Of a DNA stretch of 64,000 bases, positions 9,050 to 17,256 are shown piece after piece (position 1 is the stretch's first letter; each line of letters starts with the position of its first letter). Source of the DNA: Cupriavidus basilensis OR16 (GTDB lineage Bacteria > Pseudomonadota > Gammaproteobacteria > Burkholderiales > Burkholderiaceae); assembly GCF_000243095.1 (NCBI RefSeq), contig NZ_AHJE01000003.1:62001-126000 (forward strand). Direction: 5' to 3'. Under the pieces are notes generated by a model. The model saw only the letters and a list, made by a program, of their open reading frames with translations. It did no database searches and had not been told where the DNA came from. A program made the translations under genes and the position numbers.

Positions 9050-9095
9050 TTGACATACAGACCTGTCTACCCTAATAATGTAGACAGGTCTGTAT
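9050..9095 (+). promoter_or_regulatory. Promoter overlapped by a perfect 16-bp inverted-repeat operator (TetR type)
   Basis: TTGACA at 9050-9055 and TAATAA at 9073-9078 with a 17-bp spacer form a near-consensus sigma-70 promoter. ATACAGACCTGTCTAC (9055-9070) is exactly mirrored by GTAGACAGGTCTGTAT (9080-9095), so each arm covers a side of the -10 element. A repressor bound here would block RNA polymerase. The TetR gene at 9722 is the obvious candidate. Confidence 0.8.
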
Positions 9096-9168
9096 CATTG
9101 TTTGGTAGCCAAACGCGCTGCAGCCCATCTTTCTTGAATCCCACTGCTGTCGCAGCCAGGAGAAACCG

Positions 9169-9648
9169 ATGTCGTCCAATCCCGCAATCCGCCCGCCCGT
9201 GCCCCCGTTTACCCGTGACACCGCTATCCAGAAAGTGCGCGGCGCCGAAGACGGCTGGAATAGCCGCGACCCTGAGCGCGTGTCGCTCGCCTACACGGTC
9301 GACAGCGCGTGGCGCAACCGCGCGGAGTTCGTGAACGGGCGCGCGGCCATTGTTGGCATGCTCACGCGCAAATGGCAGAAGGAGCTGGACTACCGCCTGA
9401 TCAAGGAGTTGTGGGCGTTCGGCGGCAACCGCATCGCAGTGCGTTTTGCCTACGAGTGGCACGACGATTCGGGCAACTGGTATCGCTCCTACGGCAACGA
9501 GAACTGGGAGTTCGACGAAGCCGGCCTGATGCAGCGGCGCTTTGCGTGCATCAACGATGCGCCGATCAAAGAGGCCGAGCGCAAGTTCTTCTGGCCCCTG
9601 GGACGCCGGCCAGACGACCATGCAAGCCTGAGTGATCTCGGGCTTTAA
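9169..9648 (+). CDS. NTF2-like (DUF1348) family protein
   Basis: A 159-residue soluble protein with the whole DUF1348/NTF2-like pattern: [20 protein letters not shown], then [57 protein letters not shown] and a final [17 protein letters not shown]. The fold is a cone-shaped alpha/beta barrel; members are commonly linked to detoxification or stress but have no settled reaction. AGGAG precedes the ATG at good spacing. It is the first gene behind the inverted-repeat promoter at 9050-9095 and is followed 73 bp later by a TetR gene, a pairing that suggests induction by a small compound recognised by that regulator. Confidence 0.85.
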   Translation: MSSNPAIRPPVPPFTRDTAIQKVRGAEDGWNSRDPERVSLAYTVDSAWRNRAEFVNGRAAIVGMLTRKWQKELDYRLIKELWAFGGNRIAVRFAYEWHDDSGNWYRSYGNENWEFDEAGLMQRRFACINDAPIKEAERKFFWPLGRRPDDHASLSDLGL

Positions 9649-9721
9649 ATCTCGGGCTTCAAGCCGGACGGCCCGATCAAGGATAATTCCCCCACTTTTT
9701 GTAGCAAGGAACACTTCAGCC

Positions 9722-10282
9722 ATGGCCACGCCCTCCGCCCGCGAACGCATCCTGGATACCGCGGCCCGCCTGTTCTACCAGGACGGGCTGCGCGCGACCG
9801 GCATCGACAAGATCATCGCCGAGTCCGGCGTGGCCAAGATGTCCCTGTACCGGCATTTCGCGTCGAAGAACGAGTTGATCTCGGCCTTCCTGGCGCGACG
9901 CCACGAGAGCTGGATGGGCTGGTTCGAGCAGGACGTGGAAGCGCGTTTCGCCGTCAGCCCAGGCTTGGAGGTGATCGCGGATGCGTTGGCCGACTGGTTT
10001 ACCGGCGGGGATTTTCGTGGCTGCGCGTTTATCAATGCGGTGGCCGAGGCGGGTGCTTCCGGCGAGGGCACGCAGGTGGCGCAATCCGTGGCGCACAAGG
10101 CGGCGCTGGCTGCCTTTATCGGTTCGCTGGCGCGGCGGCTCGGCTTGCCGGGCCCCGAGGCGATCGCCGAAGAGGCGATGCTTTGCGTGGAAGGCATGAT
10201 CGTGCGTTACCAGATGACAGCCGATCCGGGCGTGGTCGATGCCGGACGGCGCTTGCTGCGCCGGTTGCAGCAAGCGCACTGA
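9722..10282 (+). CDS. TetR/AcrR family transcriptional regulator
   Basis: A 186-residue regulator. Residues 5-50 form the TetR helix-turn-helix: ARERILDTAARLFYQDG, GIDKIIAESGVAKMSLYRHF and SKNELISAFL. The rest is a helical ligand-binding domain with GGDFRGCAFINAVAEA. The frame is open upstream to 9632, but ATG 9722 starts exactly at the usual family N-terminus. It lies just downstream of the DUF1348 gene and probably represses the shared promoter at 9050-9095, thereby regulating itself if the two genes are cotranscribed. Confidence 0.9.
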   Translation: MATPSARERILDTAARLFYQDGLRATGIDKIIAESGVAKMSLYRHFASKNELISAFLARRHESWMGWFEQDVEARFAVSPGLEVIADALADWFTGGDFRGCAFINAVAEAGASGEGTQVAQSVAHKAALAAFIGSLARRLGLPGPEAIAEEAMLCVEGMIVRYQMTADPGVVDAGRRLLRRLQQAH

Positions 10283-10348
10283 AAGGGCCGGTCGCCCCCT
10301 GAGTGTTGGGTAGACAACGCTTGCCACGACTTTTTGCGCCGCCTCCGG

Positions 10349-10597
10349 CTATTCGTGCCCTGTCACGAATTTCTTTGTCGCGTGATAGCCGTGCCTAGTT
10401 TCGTCGGCAACGGCGTGGCCGGCCGTCTTGGCACCGCGGCCAACCGCGTGCGTGGCATCGCGCACGGCATGCCCGGTCTTCTTTCCTGCGGTCTTGACAT
10501 CGTTCTTGAACGCGTGGGCACCCGTAGCCAGGCTCGCGTGCGCCACCGAGCTTAGGGCAGCCAGCACGAACGCCACGATTGAAGTTCTCGTCTTCAT
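10349..10597 (-). CDS. Small secreted His/Ala/Lys-rich protein of unknown function
   Basis: An 82-residue protein with an N-terminal signal peptide (MKTRTSIVAFVLAALSSVAHA, cleaved after AHA) and a mature part of short repeats of the kind KTAGKKTGHAVRDATHAV, KTAGHAVADETRHGYHAT. The mature region is small, basic and rich in His and Ala, suggesting a helical periplasmic protein that might bind metal or nucleic acid, but no domain is recognised. The frame has an extra GTG one codon upstream (10600). It is convergent with the TetR gene and follows the serine hydrolase gene on the minus strand by 86 bp. Confidence 0.65.
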   Translation of the reverse strand: MKTRTSIVAFVLAALSSVAHASLATGAHAFKNDVKTAGKKTGHAVRDATHAVGRGAKTAGHAVADETRHGYHATKKFVTGHE

Positions 10598-10682
10598 CAC
10601 TTTTTCATCACTTTAACCTTGCGCGAAACCGGCCATCTGGCCTTACGCCCGAGATCGTATTTTACGTCTCGCCGGGTGCTCA

Positions 10683-11936
10683 TCATGCCGCGGCGCCCGG
10701 CTCCGTGATCGCGCTGTAGACCAGCGTGCGCAGTTGGCGGCGCACCGGGTAAGCGGACGAGGGCAAGAGCTGGGTCAGGAACAGTCCGATCAGGTCCTCC
10801 TGCGGATCGACCCAGAAGAAGGTGCTGGCCGCGCCGCCCCAAAAGAAGTCGCCCGCGCTGCCGGGCATCAGCGTGCTCGCCGGCGCCAACGTGGTGGCGA
10901 AGCCGAGCCCGAAACCGACGCCTTCGTACGTGGCCTCGCTGAACATCGAGCGCGACATGCGCGGCAGGTCCACTCCGCCCGGCAGGTGGTTGGCGGTCAT
11001 CAGCGCCAGTGTCTTCGGGCCCAGCAGGCGCACGCCGTCAAGCTCGCCGCCTTGCCGCAACATGCGCGCGAAGCGCATGTAGTCAGCGGCGGTGGACACC
11101 AGGCCGCCGCCGCCGGAGATGAAGGCGGGCGGCTTCAGGTAGGGGCTGTCGCGGGGATCGTCCTGCAGGACCGGCCCGCGCGTGGATACCACCTTCGAAC
11201 CCAGCGCGCCGACGGCGTAGCAGGCACAGAAGCGCGACGCCTTTTCCTCGGGCACGTAGAAGGCAGTGTCGACCATGCCCAGCGGATCGAATATCCGATT
11301 CTTCAGGAAGGTCTCGAAAGGCATCCCGCTGACCTTGCCGACGAGGTAACCCAGCACGTCGGTGGAAACAGAGTAATTCCAGGCTTCCCCCGGCGAGAAC
11401 TCCAGCGGCAGCTTGGCCAGCTTCTCGATCATGTCGTCCAGCGTGCCGTCGGTGGCGATCTCGCCCAGCTTCAGCTTGCGGTAAGCCGCGTCCACGTTGC
11501 TGTTCTGCTGGAAGCCATAGGTCAGGCCGGAGGTGTGGCGCAGCAAGTCGACCACGAGCATCGGGCGCGCCGCCGGGCGCGTCTGGAAGCTCTCCATGAA
11601 GCCCCCGGCGTAGACGCCCAGGTTCTCCCACGCCGGAATGTACTTGCTGACCGGATCGTCCAGGGCGATCTTGCATTCCTCGACCAGCATCATGACCGCC
11701 ACCGAGGTGACGGGCTTGCTCATCGAGTAGATACGGAAGATCGAATCCTCGGCCAACGGAACCTGCCGTTCCCGGTCAGCCAGGCCCAGCACCGAGTTCA
11801 GGGCCAGTTCGCCGCGCCGCCACACCTGGATCAGGGCGCCGGGCAGCTTGCCGGTCGCGATATAGTTTTCGTCGATGAACCGTTCGACCCGCCCGAGCCG
11901 TTCCCGGGACATCCCCTGCGTTTCGCTGCCTTGCAT
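10683..11936 (-). CDS. Beta-lactamase-fold serine hydrolase (family VIII esterase / class C type)
   Basis: A 417-residue soluble protein. SMSK in IFRIYSMSKPVTSVAVMML is the SxxK motif giving nucleophile Ser and general-base Lys; EAWNYSVSTDVLGYLVGKVS supplies the Tyr of the YxN-like motif; DFFWGGAASTFFWVDP, with WGG, takes the place of the KTG box as in family VIII carboxylesterases. No signal peptide, so esterase rather than antibiotic-degrading beta-lactamase is favoured. The frame opens at 11981, but AGGAGG (11943-11948) lies 6 nt before ATG 11936, which decides the start. Confidence 0.87.
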   Translation of the reverse strand: MQGSETQGMSRERLGRVERFIDENYIATGKLPGALIQVWRRGELALNSVLGLADRERQVPLAEDSIFRIYSMSKPVTSVAVMMLVEECKIALDDPVSKYIPAWENLGVYAGGFMESFQTRPAARPMLVVDLLRHTSGLTYGFQQNSNVDAAYRKLKLGEIATDGTLDDMIEKLAKLPLEFSPGEAWNYSVSTDVLGYLVGKVSGMPFETFLKNRIFDPLGMVDTAFYVPEEKASRFCACYAVGALGSKVVSTRGPVLQDDPRDSPYLKPPAFISGGGGLVSTAADYMRFARMLRQGGELDGVRLLGPKTLALMTANHLPGGVDLPRMSRSMFSEATYEGVGFGLGFATTLAPASTLMPGSAGDFFWGGAASTFFWVDPQEDLIGLFLTQLLPSSAYPVRRQLRTLVYSAITEPGAAA

Positions 11937-12300
11937 CTCGCTCCTCCTTGTTATTGCCTTCATGCCCGCGCCGGCGTCCAAGAGTTACGCGGGTAAATAC
12001 GGGCGCGTCGGTCTTCGATGCCGACCTGGCCCCGCCCGCACCCCGCCATCATGACATCTGCGGCCTCCGCTCGCCAGGCGGGCGGCGCGATGACGAGCGC
12101 CAAGCGCGGCCGTCACGCACGCTCCTGGCATAAGGCCGACATGCAGGAGTGGTGCCTTGCGCGTCGGCTTCTCGGCCATTTCTGGCATTTCGGCCAGCGC
12201 GAGCCTTGGCGAGACAACGCCGCGCGAATAACTTTCCCCGCGCAGCAGTACTACAGGTACCGGCACGGCGCGGCGGCCAAGACAAACGGGGGGGCGGACC
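11937..12300. other. Intergenic region, no recognised gene
   Basis: A 364-bp gap between two divergent genes. Open frames here lack ribosome sites or recognisable products. It must carry the promoters of the serine hydrolase and LRAT-like genes; a G-rich stretch just before 12301 can serve as ribosome-binding site for the latter. Confidence 0.45.
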
Positions 12301-12837
12301 ATGAACGACGAGCACAGCCCGGCATGGCCGGAACTCGCCTCAGGCACCACGCCGGTGCCGGACGCCCACCTTGTCACGCTGCGCTGCGGCTATTGTCACC
12401 ACGGTATCTACGTGGGCGATGGCAAGGTTGTGCAATACGCCGGGTATTGCCGCACGCTGCACCATGGGCCGGTGGAAGAAATCGACCTTGTCCAATTTTC
12501 CGCCGGGCAGCAGGTCTGGATAGACGCCAGCATGGCCCCTAGATACCCGGGCCATGAAGTCGTGCGGCGGGCACGCTCCAGGCTGGACGAGGACAGCTAC
12601 CGGCTCCTTACCAACAATTGCGAGCACTTCTGCGCCTGGTGCCTGGCCGGCGAAAGCCGCAGCGAGCAGGTGCAAGCGTGGCGGGCCCACCCGCGCTCGG
12701 CGCTGCGCAGCGCGGTCCGGCTCGTCAAGGCGTTTCACAGCAGCCTGCCGGCGATCGGGAGTCCCGCCGCCGGTGCGCCCTCAGCACTGCTTCCTGGTCA
12801 CACGTTTGCGCTGGCCGGGTGGCTGCCCTCTCCTTAA
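12301..12837 (+). CDS. LRAT-domain (NlpC/P60 superfamily) protein
   Basis: A 178-residue protein of the lecithin:retinol acyltransferase-like branch of the NlpC/P60 thiol hydrolases. The permuted catalytic elements are visible: His in CHHGIYVGDGKVVQYAG, and the Cys in LTNNCEHFCAWCLAGESRS, the strongly conserved NCEHF motif. These enzymes hydrolyse or transfer acyl groups through the Cys. The C-terminal 45 residues are Ala/Ser/Leu-rich and may include one weak hydrophobic segment. A lipoprotein gene follows 15 bp downstream and is probably cotranscribed. The physiological acyl substrate in bacteria is not known. Confidence 0.82.
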   Translation: MNDEHSPAWPELASGTTPVPDAHLVTLRCGYCHHGIYVGDGKVVQYAGYCRTLHHGPVEEIDLVQFSAGQQVWIDASMAPRYPGHEVVRRARSRLDEDSYRLLTNNCEHFCAWCLAGESRSEQVQAWRAHPRSALRSAVRLVKAFHSSLPAIGSPAAGAPSALLPGHTFALAGWLPSP

Positions 12838-12852
12838 CGTCGGAGCTCAAGC

Positions 12853-13374
12853 ATGACTCCCATCGTCCCAACAAAGTACGCACCGACGCTTCGCACGCGT
12901 TTTGCGAGTCCGCTGCTGGCGCTGGCCGCAGCGATCCTGGCGGGTGGCTGTGCGACCCCGGTGTGGCAATCGGTTGCGGCGGGCGCCAGCCAGGCCGAAC
13001 TGCAGGCCAGGCTGGGCACGCCGCGTGAGATCTATCAGTTGCCGGATGGCTCGCAGCGCTGGCTCTATCCCGCGCCAGGCGAAACCAAATGGGCGGCCGA
13101 GCTTGATCCCGGTGGTCACGTCGTGAGTGTCAGGCAAATGCTGACCGGCGAGGAGTTCGGCCAGGCCAGGATCGGTGAGTGGACCATGCGCGATGTGCGG
13201 CTGCGCTTCGGGCAGCCTGGCGAGATCGTCTACTTCTCGCGCATGCGCCGCACGGTCTGGAGCTACCGGTTCGCGCCTGACGGTGCATCGTACTCGACGA
13301 TGCATTTCTACTTTGATCCCGAGGGCGTGTTGCGCCTCACCCAGGTCATGCCGGATTTCCTGTCCGAGCAGTAG
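12853..13374 (+). CDS. Putative lipoprotein with BamE/OmlA-like repeats
   Basis: A 173-residue protein with a lipoprotein signal: basic N-terminus, hydrophobic LLALAAAILAGGC and lipobox LAGGC (Cys at residue 33). The mature part has a repeated BamE-like pattern, first SQAELQARLGTPREIYQLPDG and later WTMRDVRLRFGQPGEIVYF, each a helix followed by a G-x-P turn and beta-hairpin, as in small outer-membrane assembly lipoproteins. It is probably anchored in the outer membrane. It follows the LRAT-like gene by 15 bp. The role is unknown; likeness to BamE is structural only. Confidence 0.72.
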   Translation: MTPIVPTKYAPTLRTRFASPLLALAAAILAGGCATPVWQSVAAGASQAELQARLGTPREIYQLPDGSQRWLYPAPGETKWAAELDPGGHVVSVRQMLTGEEFGQARIGEWTMRDVRLRFGQPGEIVYFSRMRRTVWSYRFAPDGASYSTMHFYFDPEGVLRLTQVMPDFLSEQ

Positions 13375-13379
13375 CCCAC

Positions 13380-13407
13380 GCGCGCGTGCCGTGGGGCGCG
13401 CCTTTTT
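13380..13407 (+). terminator. Possible intrinsic terminator after lipoprotein gene
   Basis: GCGCGC (13380-13385) can pair with GCGCGC (13396-13401) around TGCC-rich loop sequence, followed by CTTTTT at 13402-13407. It lies just past the lipoprotein stop codon. Confidence 0.55.
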
Positions 13408-13473
13408 GCTCCCGGGATTGGCCACGTGAGCAAGTCCCGCCCGGGAATAAACTGGCGCCTCGGCCGGTCATAC

Positions 13474-13975
13474 ATGGGCAAGGCACAGGAGGGTACCGTG
13501 GATGCAACCGACGAGGCCCGCCGCTTTTCCGAAGTGGCGCTGCCGCATCTGGATGCCGCATACAACCTGGCACGTTGGTTGAGCGGCAGCGCGAGCGACG
13601 CGGACGATATTGTGCAGGACGCCTACTTGCGCGCCTTCCGCTTTTTCGACAGTTTTCGGGGCGACAACGCGCGCGCGTGGCTGCTTGCCATCGTCAGGAA
13701 CACGTGGTTCACCGAGTGGCGCAGACGGCGCGATGCGGCCGATGGCACGCCCTATGACGAAACGTTGCACGGCGACGAGCGTCTGCCGGGATGGATCGAC
13801 GATATCGGGAGCAATCCTGAAATGCTGGCGGTTCGACAAGAAGATGCGCACCTGGTCCACCGCGCGCTCGAGAAGTTGCCGGTCGAATATCGCGAGGTGC
13901 TGGTGTTGCGTGAGCTGGAGGACATGAGCTATCGCGATATCACGCCTGCGCCGGGACATTCGATGGGAGCGAATC
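13474..13975 (+). pseudogene. ECF (sigma-70 family) sigma factor, damaged in region 4
   Basis: Region 2 is complete: RFSEVALPHLDAAYNLARWL, SDADDIVQDAYLRAFRFFDSF and ARAWLLAIVRNTWFTEWRRR. Region 4 starts normally (LEKLPVEYREVLVLRELEDM then SYRDI) but at about 13941 the DNA-contacting recognition helix (usually ending in GTVMSRLxRxR) is missing. The frame then runs on without stop to 14679 through the anti-sigma gene, which is not a plausible protein. In the next frame the bases after 13937 read ISRLRRDIR, like the lost helix end, suggesting a frame-shifting deletion. Start may be ATG 13474 or GTG 13498, the latter preceded by AGGAGGG. Probably unable to bind promoters. Confidence 0.7.
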
Positions 13976-14644
13976 ATGAACGACGACAAGACCGTGAGTT
14001 CGATGCACAGCCTGCTGAGCGACGGATCGCTCTACCATCGCGCGCCGCCGCATCTGCGCGCACGGGTGTTAGCCGGGCTGTCGCGCAAATCTCGCCGTCC
14101 GCCCTGGTTTTCGTGGCGCAACCTGGCCATCGATCGCGCGCAGGCGTGGGCCGGCGGTGGCCTTGCAGGTATCGCGGCCTCTGCGCTGGTGTTCGGCGCG
14201 CTTGGCTTGGTACAGCCCTCGCGAACCAGCATGCTGGGCGAAGAGATCCTGTCGAGTCACGTACGTTCGCTGTTGTCGCAGCATCCAGTCGATGTCGTTT
14301 CAACCGATCAGCACACCGTGAAGCCTTGGTTCAACGGCAGGCTCGACTATGCACCGCCGGTCGTCGACCTGGTGGCGCAGGGCTTTCCTCTTGCCGGCGG
14401 CCGGGTCGACTATGTCGGCCATCGCCCTGTCGCCGTATTGATCTATCGCTACCAGCAGCACCCGATCGATCTCTATGTGTTCCCGGCGGCGGGCAGCCCA
14501 TCAGCGCCTGTGGCCTATTCGGCCGACGGCTACTCGATGGCGCGCTGGCACCAGAACGGCATGAACTTCTGGGCCATCACCGACGCGCAGCCGGAGCATC
14601 TGAACCTGTTCGTGCGGGCGGCGCGGACAGGGCAAGGCAATTAG
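13976..14644 (+). CDS. Anti-sigma factor, apparently lacking the zinc-binding N-terminal domain
   Basis: A 222-residue protein with one membrane segment (about residues 56-76, GGLAGIAASALVFGALGLV) and a C-terminal extracytoplasmic domain (VVDLVAQGFPLAGGRVDYVG, AVLIYRYQQHPIDLYVFPA) as in anti-sigma factors paired with ECF sigma factors. Family members normally begin with an HxxxCxxC zinc domain that grips the sigma factor; here only about 20 residues precede LYHRAPPHLRARVLAGL and no Cys pair exists. The same deletion that removed the end of the sigma gene may have removed this domain, so the protein is probably not a working anti-sigma. Expression depends on the upstream gene or its promoter. 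Confidence 0.7.
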   Translation: MNDDKTVSSMHSLLSDGSLYHRAPPHLRARVLAGLSRKSRRPPWFSWRNLAIDRAQAWAGGGLAGIAASALVFGALGLVQPSRTSMLGEEILSSHVRSLLSQHPVDVVSTDQHTVKPWFNGRLDYAPPVVDLVAQGFPLAGGRVDYVGHRPVAVLIYRYQQHPIDLYVFPAAGSPSAPVAYSADGYSMARWHQNGMNFWAITDAQPEHLNLFVRAARTGQGN

Positions 14645-14802
14645 CGGGAATAAGGCGGGCACTCGCGCGGTTCTACTAGTGCATGGCGAACCAACTCTCA
14701 GGGTTGATCGATATCCCGGAAACCCGGTCGGCATGCGAGCGCGAACGTAGCCACCATGGCAATGCGCTCTGGAAGCTATCCCTACCGCATTTGGAGATCG
14801 TC

Positions 14803-15030
14803 ATGAAAATCCTGATTTCGGCGGCTATTGCCGCATTGGCATCGTTCGCAGCCCTGGCCCAGGCATCCACCATCGCCACCGATGCCACAAGCTCGAACAG
14901 CAAGGCCCATATCACCGGGCCGCGCGATCCCTACACCGACGGCGCGAAAGCTGGCAGGTTCGATGTCTATTCAGAGGGCGCAAACATTACGGAACGGCGC
15001 GATCCGTTCACCGACGGCGCGCACAGCTAA
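14803..15030 (+). CDS. Small secreted protein with DPYTDGA-type repeats
   Basis: A 75-residue protein with signal peptide MKILISAAIAALASFAALAQA and a mature part containing two copies of a short motif, GPRDPYTDGAKAGRFD and ERRDPFTDGAHS. Proteins of this kind are common in Cupriavidus and Burkholderia and are often mislabelled in databases; no enzyme domain is present. A periplasmic or secreted role, possibly stress- or metal-related, is conceivable. Start ATG 14803 is chosen because it begins the signal peptide; the frame opens further upstream at 14683. Confidence 0.7.
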   Translation: MKILISAAIAALASFAALAQASTIATDATSSNSKAHITGPRDPYTDGAKAGRFDVYSEGANITERRDPFTDGAHS

Positions 15031-15113
15031 GACGCTGCCAGGACCGCAGGCGGCTAGGATCGAGGAGGGCGGGTCTGTGACCCGCCCCTGGCCGAGAGAA
15101 CTTCCCTTGCGCT

Positions 15114-16662
15114 CTAGCCCTCCTGGGCCGCGCTATGGACTTGGCGCCTTTGCCCTTCGTCCGCGGTGATGGCCACCCGGTTGCGCCCGGACGCCTTCGC
15201 CTTGTACAGCGCTTCGTCACTTGCATTGAAGAAGACCCGCAGGTTTGCGAAACGTGCGCGGCCCTCGGTGGTGGCCACACCGATACTGACCGTGAGTACC
15301 TGGTCGGCGCTCCCCGCATTCGGGATCGCCAGGCTCTCGACTGCCGAGCGAATCTTCTCGGCGACGGCGATGGCGCCATCCACGCCGGTGTTGGGCAGCA
15401 GCACGGCAAATTCCTCGCCGCCGTAGCGGGCGGCATAGTCACCAGGCCTGCGGATATTGTCGGCAATGCAGCGGGCAACCGCAGCCAGCGCGTCGTCGCC
15501 TCCCGCGTGCCCGTAGCGGTCGTTGAAACGCTTGAAATGATCGACATCGATCATGAGCAGGGACAAGGGCTGCTGGTTGCGCCAGGCCCGGCGCCACTCG
15601 ATGCCCGCGGCTTCATCCAAGGCGCGCCGGCTGCCGATACCGGTCAGGCCGTCCGTGTTGACCATGAGCCGCAGATGTTCCTCCATCGCCAACCGGCGCC
15701 TGAACTGCTGGGCAATCAACATCGAGAGGGCGATGAGCATGATGTCGAGGGCGATGATCAGCCCGCCAAGCAGCCATGCCCTTTTGCGCCATTCCGCGTA
15801 AATGTCATCGGTCGACAACGTGGCGGAAGTCATAGAGCCGCTCAGTGCCATCCAGCGCGGCGATGCCGACATAGGAGCCTTGCGAGGCTTGCGTGAGCGG
15901 AGCGAAGGACGGGCTGCCGGCAATGCTCTGCCCAATCGTGCGTGGGCCTTCCGGGCGGCGCATGAGAACGATGCCATCGTCCCGCAGTAGCGTGATGGTG
16001 CCCCCCGGGCCAAGCTTCGTCCCCGCGAACAGCCTCCTGAAATAGTGGATACGCAGCGTGCCGACGACAATGCCGGCAAAGCTGCCATCGGCGTGCGACA
16101 ACCTGCGGCTAAGGCCGATCGACTGGCCACCATCCGACAGGCGAGGCTGGAATGGCTGGCTGATATACAGCCCTGCCGTGGACGAATCGCGATGCACCTT
16201 GAAGTAATCGCGGTCGGCGAGATTGACGGGGCGGGGAGGGGTCGAGCGGGAGTCGAGCACGAGGTGGCCTTGCTCGTCCGTCACCAGCAGGGAGCCCATG
16301 TCCGTCGCGGTCGTGGAGCGGTCAAACAACACTAGCTGGCGGATGGCGGGAGGCAACCGGAGAATCTCGGGATCCTTGACGCCGTCGATCACGGAGTGCA
16401 ACGACAGCGCATAGATTTCCAGATTGCGGGCGATATCGCGCTCCAGGATCAGCGAGAGATTGGCGGCCCCTTCTTGTGCGCGTCCAAGCGCGTCCTGACG
16501 CATTTCAACGAGCGCACAGCCTCCGATGGCGGCGATGGCAACAGCAAGGGCAATGCTGCTGGCCACGAAAAGACTGAGGGGTTTGAAGTTCACTTTTTTG
16601 GCGCCGGCCAAGGCTGTGCGCAGCCGCGCGTTCCTGTAAGCAGCCACTAGTTTTCTCGGCAC
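15114..16662 (-). pseudogene. Membrane diguanylate cyclase (Cache sensor + GGDEF), frameshifted
   Basis: Two overlapping minus-strand frames together give one protein. From 16662 come a membrane segment (SLFVASSIALAVAIAAIGG), a periplasmic PDC/Cache domain with LADRDYFKVHRDSSTAGLYI and ISQPFQPRLSDGGQSIGLSR, ending at YDFRHVVDR and a stop at 15805. The second frame resumes with LSTDDIYAEWRKRAW, a second membrane segment and a full GGDEF domain (DVDHFKRFNDRYGHAGGDD, YAARYGGEEFAVLLP). The roughly ten residues that normally join these parts are missing and the frame shifts at about 15817-15822. As written, no complete sensor-cyclase can be made. The cyclase half alone has GGEEF intact and would synthesise cyclic di-GMP if expressed. 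Confidence 0.82.
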
Positions 16663-16732
16663 CCGATGTCATTCAACCATCGGGTTGTCTTGTGGCTCGC
16701 GCTGCTTGGCATGGTATTGCGGCGTGGATGCG

Positions 16733-17083
16733 TCATGCTCCGTAGTAGAAGGGACTGCGCACGGCATCGATCCGGGGTTGGCCTGAACCCGTGGACATGT
16801 TGGCGCTTGCCTGCACATGACCTTGCGCCTGCGGTTGCGGGCTGGCGGCGCCAGCGCTGGCGGATGCGGCGTCCTCGGCCGCTACCTTGGCCTCGGCCGC
16901 CTGAATGTCCTGGGGATAGGTGGCGTTGTCGCCATGGGCCGGCCGGTAGCCGGCCTGTTCCAGCCGGATCAGGTCGGCACGGACTTCAGCACGGGTGACG
17001 GGCGCCTGCACGCTTTGCGCGAAGGACAGTGCCGGCACAACCAGGGCGCAGGACAACAAGACGGTGCGAACGATTGCTTTCAT
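16733..17083 (-). CDS. DUF4148 family secreted protein
   Basis: A 116-residue protein with a signal peptide (VRTVLLSCALVVPALSFAQS) followed by the DUF4148 core VTRAEVRADLIRLEQAGYRP, then HGDNATYPQDIQAAEAKVAA. The C-terminal part is Ala/Gln/Ser-rich and probably disordered, ending PFYYGA. The family is nearly restricted to Burkholderiales and usually appears in many copies; function unknown, probably periplasmic. It stands alone between the broken cyclase gene and the efflux operon. Confidence 0.85.
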   Translation of the reverse strand: MKAIVRTVLLSCALVVPALSFAQSVQAPVTRAEVRADLIRLEQAGYRPAHGDNATYPQDIQAAEAKVAAEDAASASAGAASPQPQAQGHVQASANMSTGSGQPRIDAVRSPFYYGA

Positions 17084-17256
17084 GATGCGTTACCTCTTTC
17101 GGTTGAAGTGGCCCGTTGCCGCCGGGGCCGTGGTGCTTTCATCGGGATGATGAAACGCTGTAACCAGTATTGGATTTGGCAGCTGACCTCGGCCTGACCG
17201 TCTCATTACATTGCCGTCATGTTGGCCCGCCAGTGCAGCCGGTGCAGCCCGTGCTG

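Noticed and set aside
13426-14679. One 417-residue open frame covering sigma factor and anti-sigma region
   Set aside because: After SYRDI the translation is Arg/Pro/Ala-rich and unlike any family, and it covers a real anti-sigma gene in another frame; it is a read-through shadow of a damaged gene.
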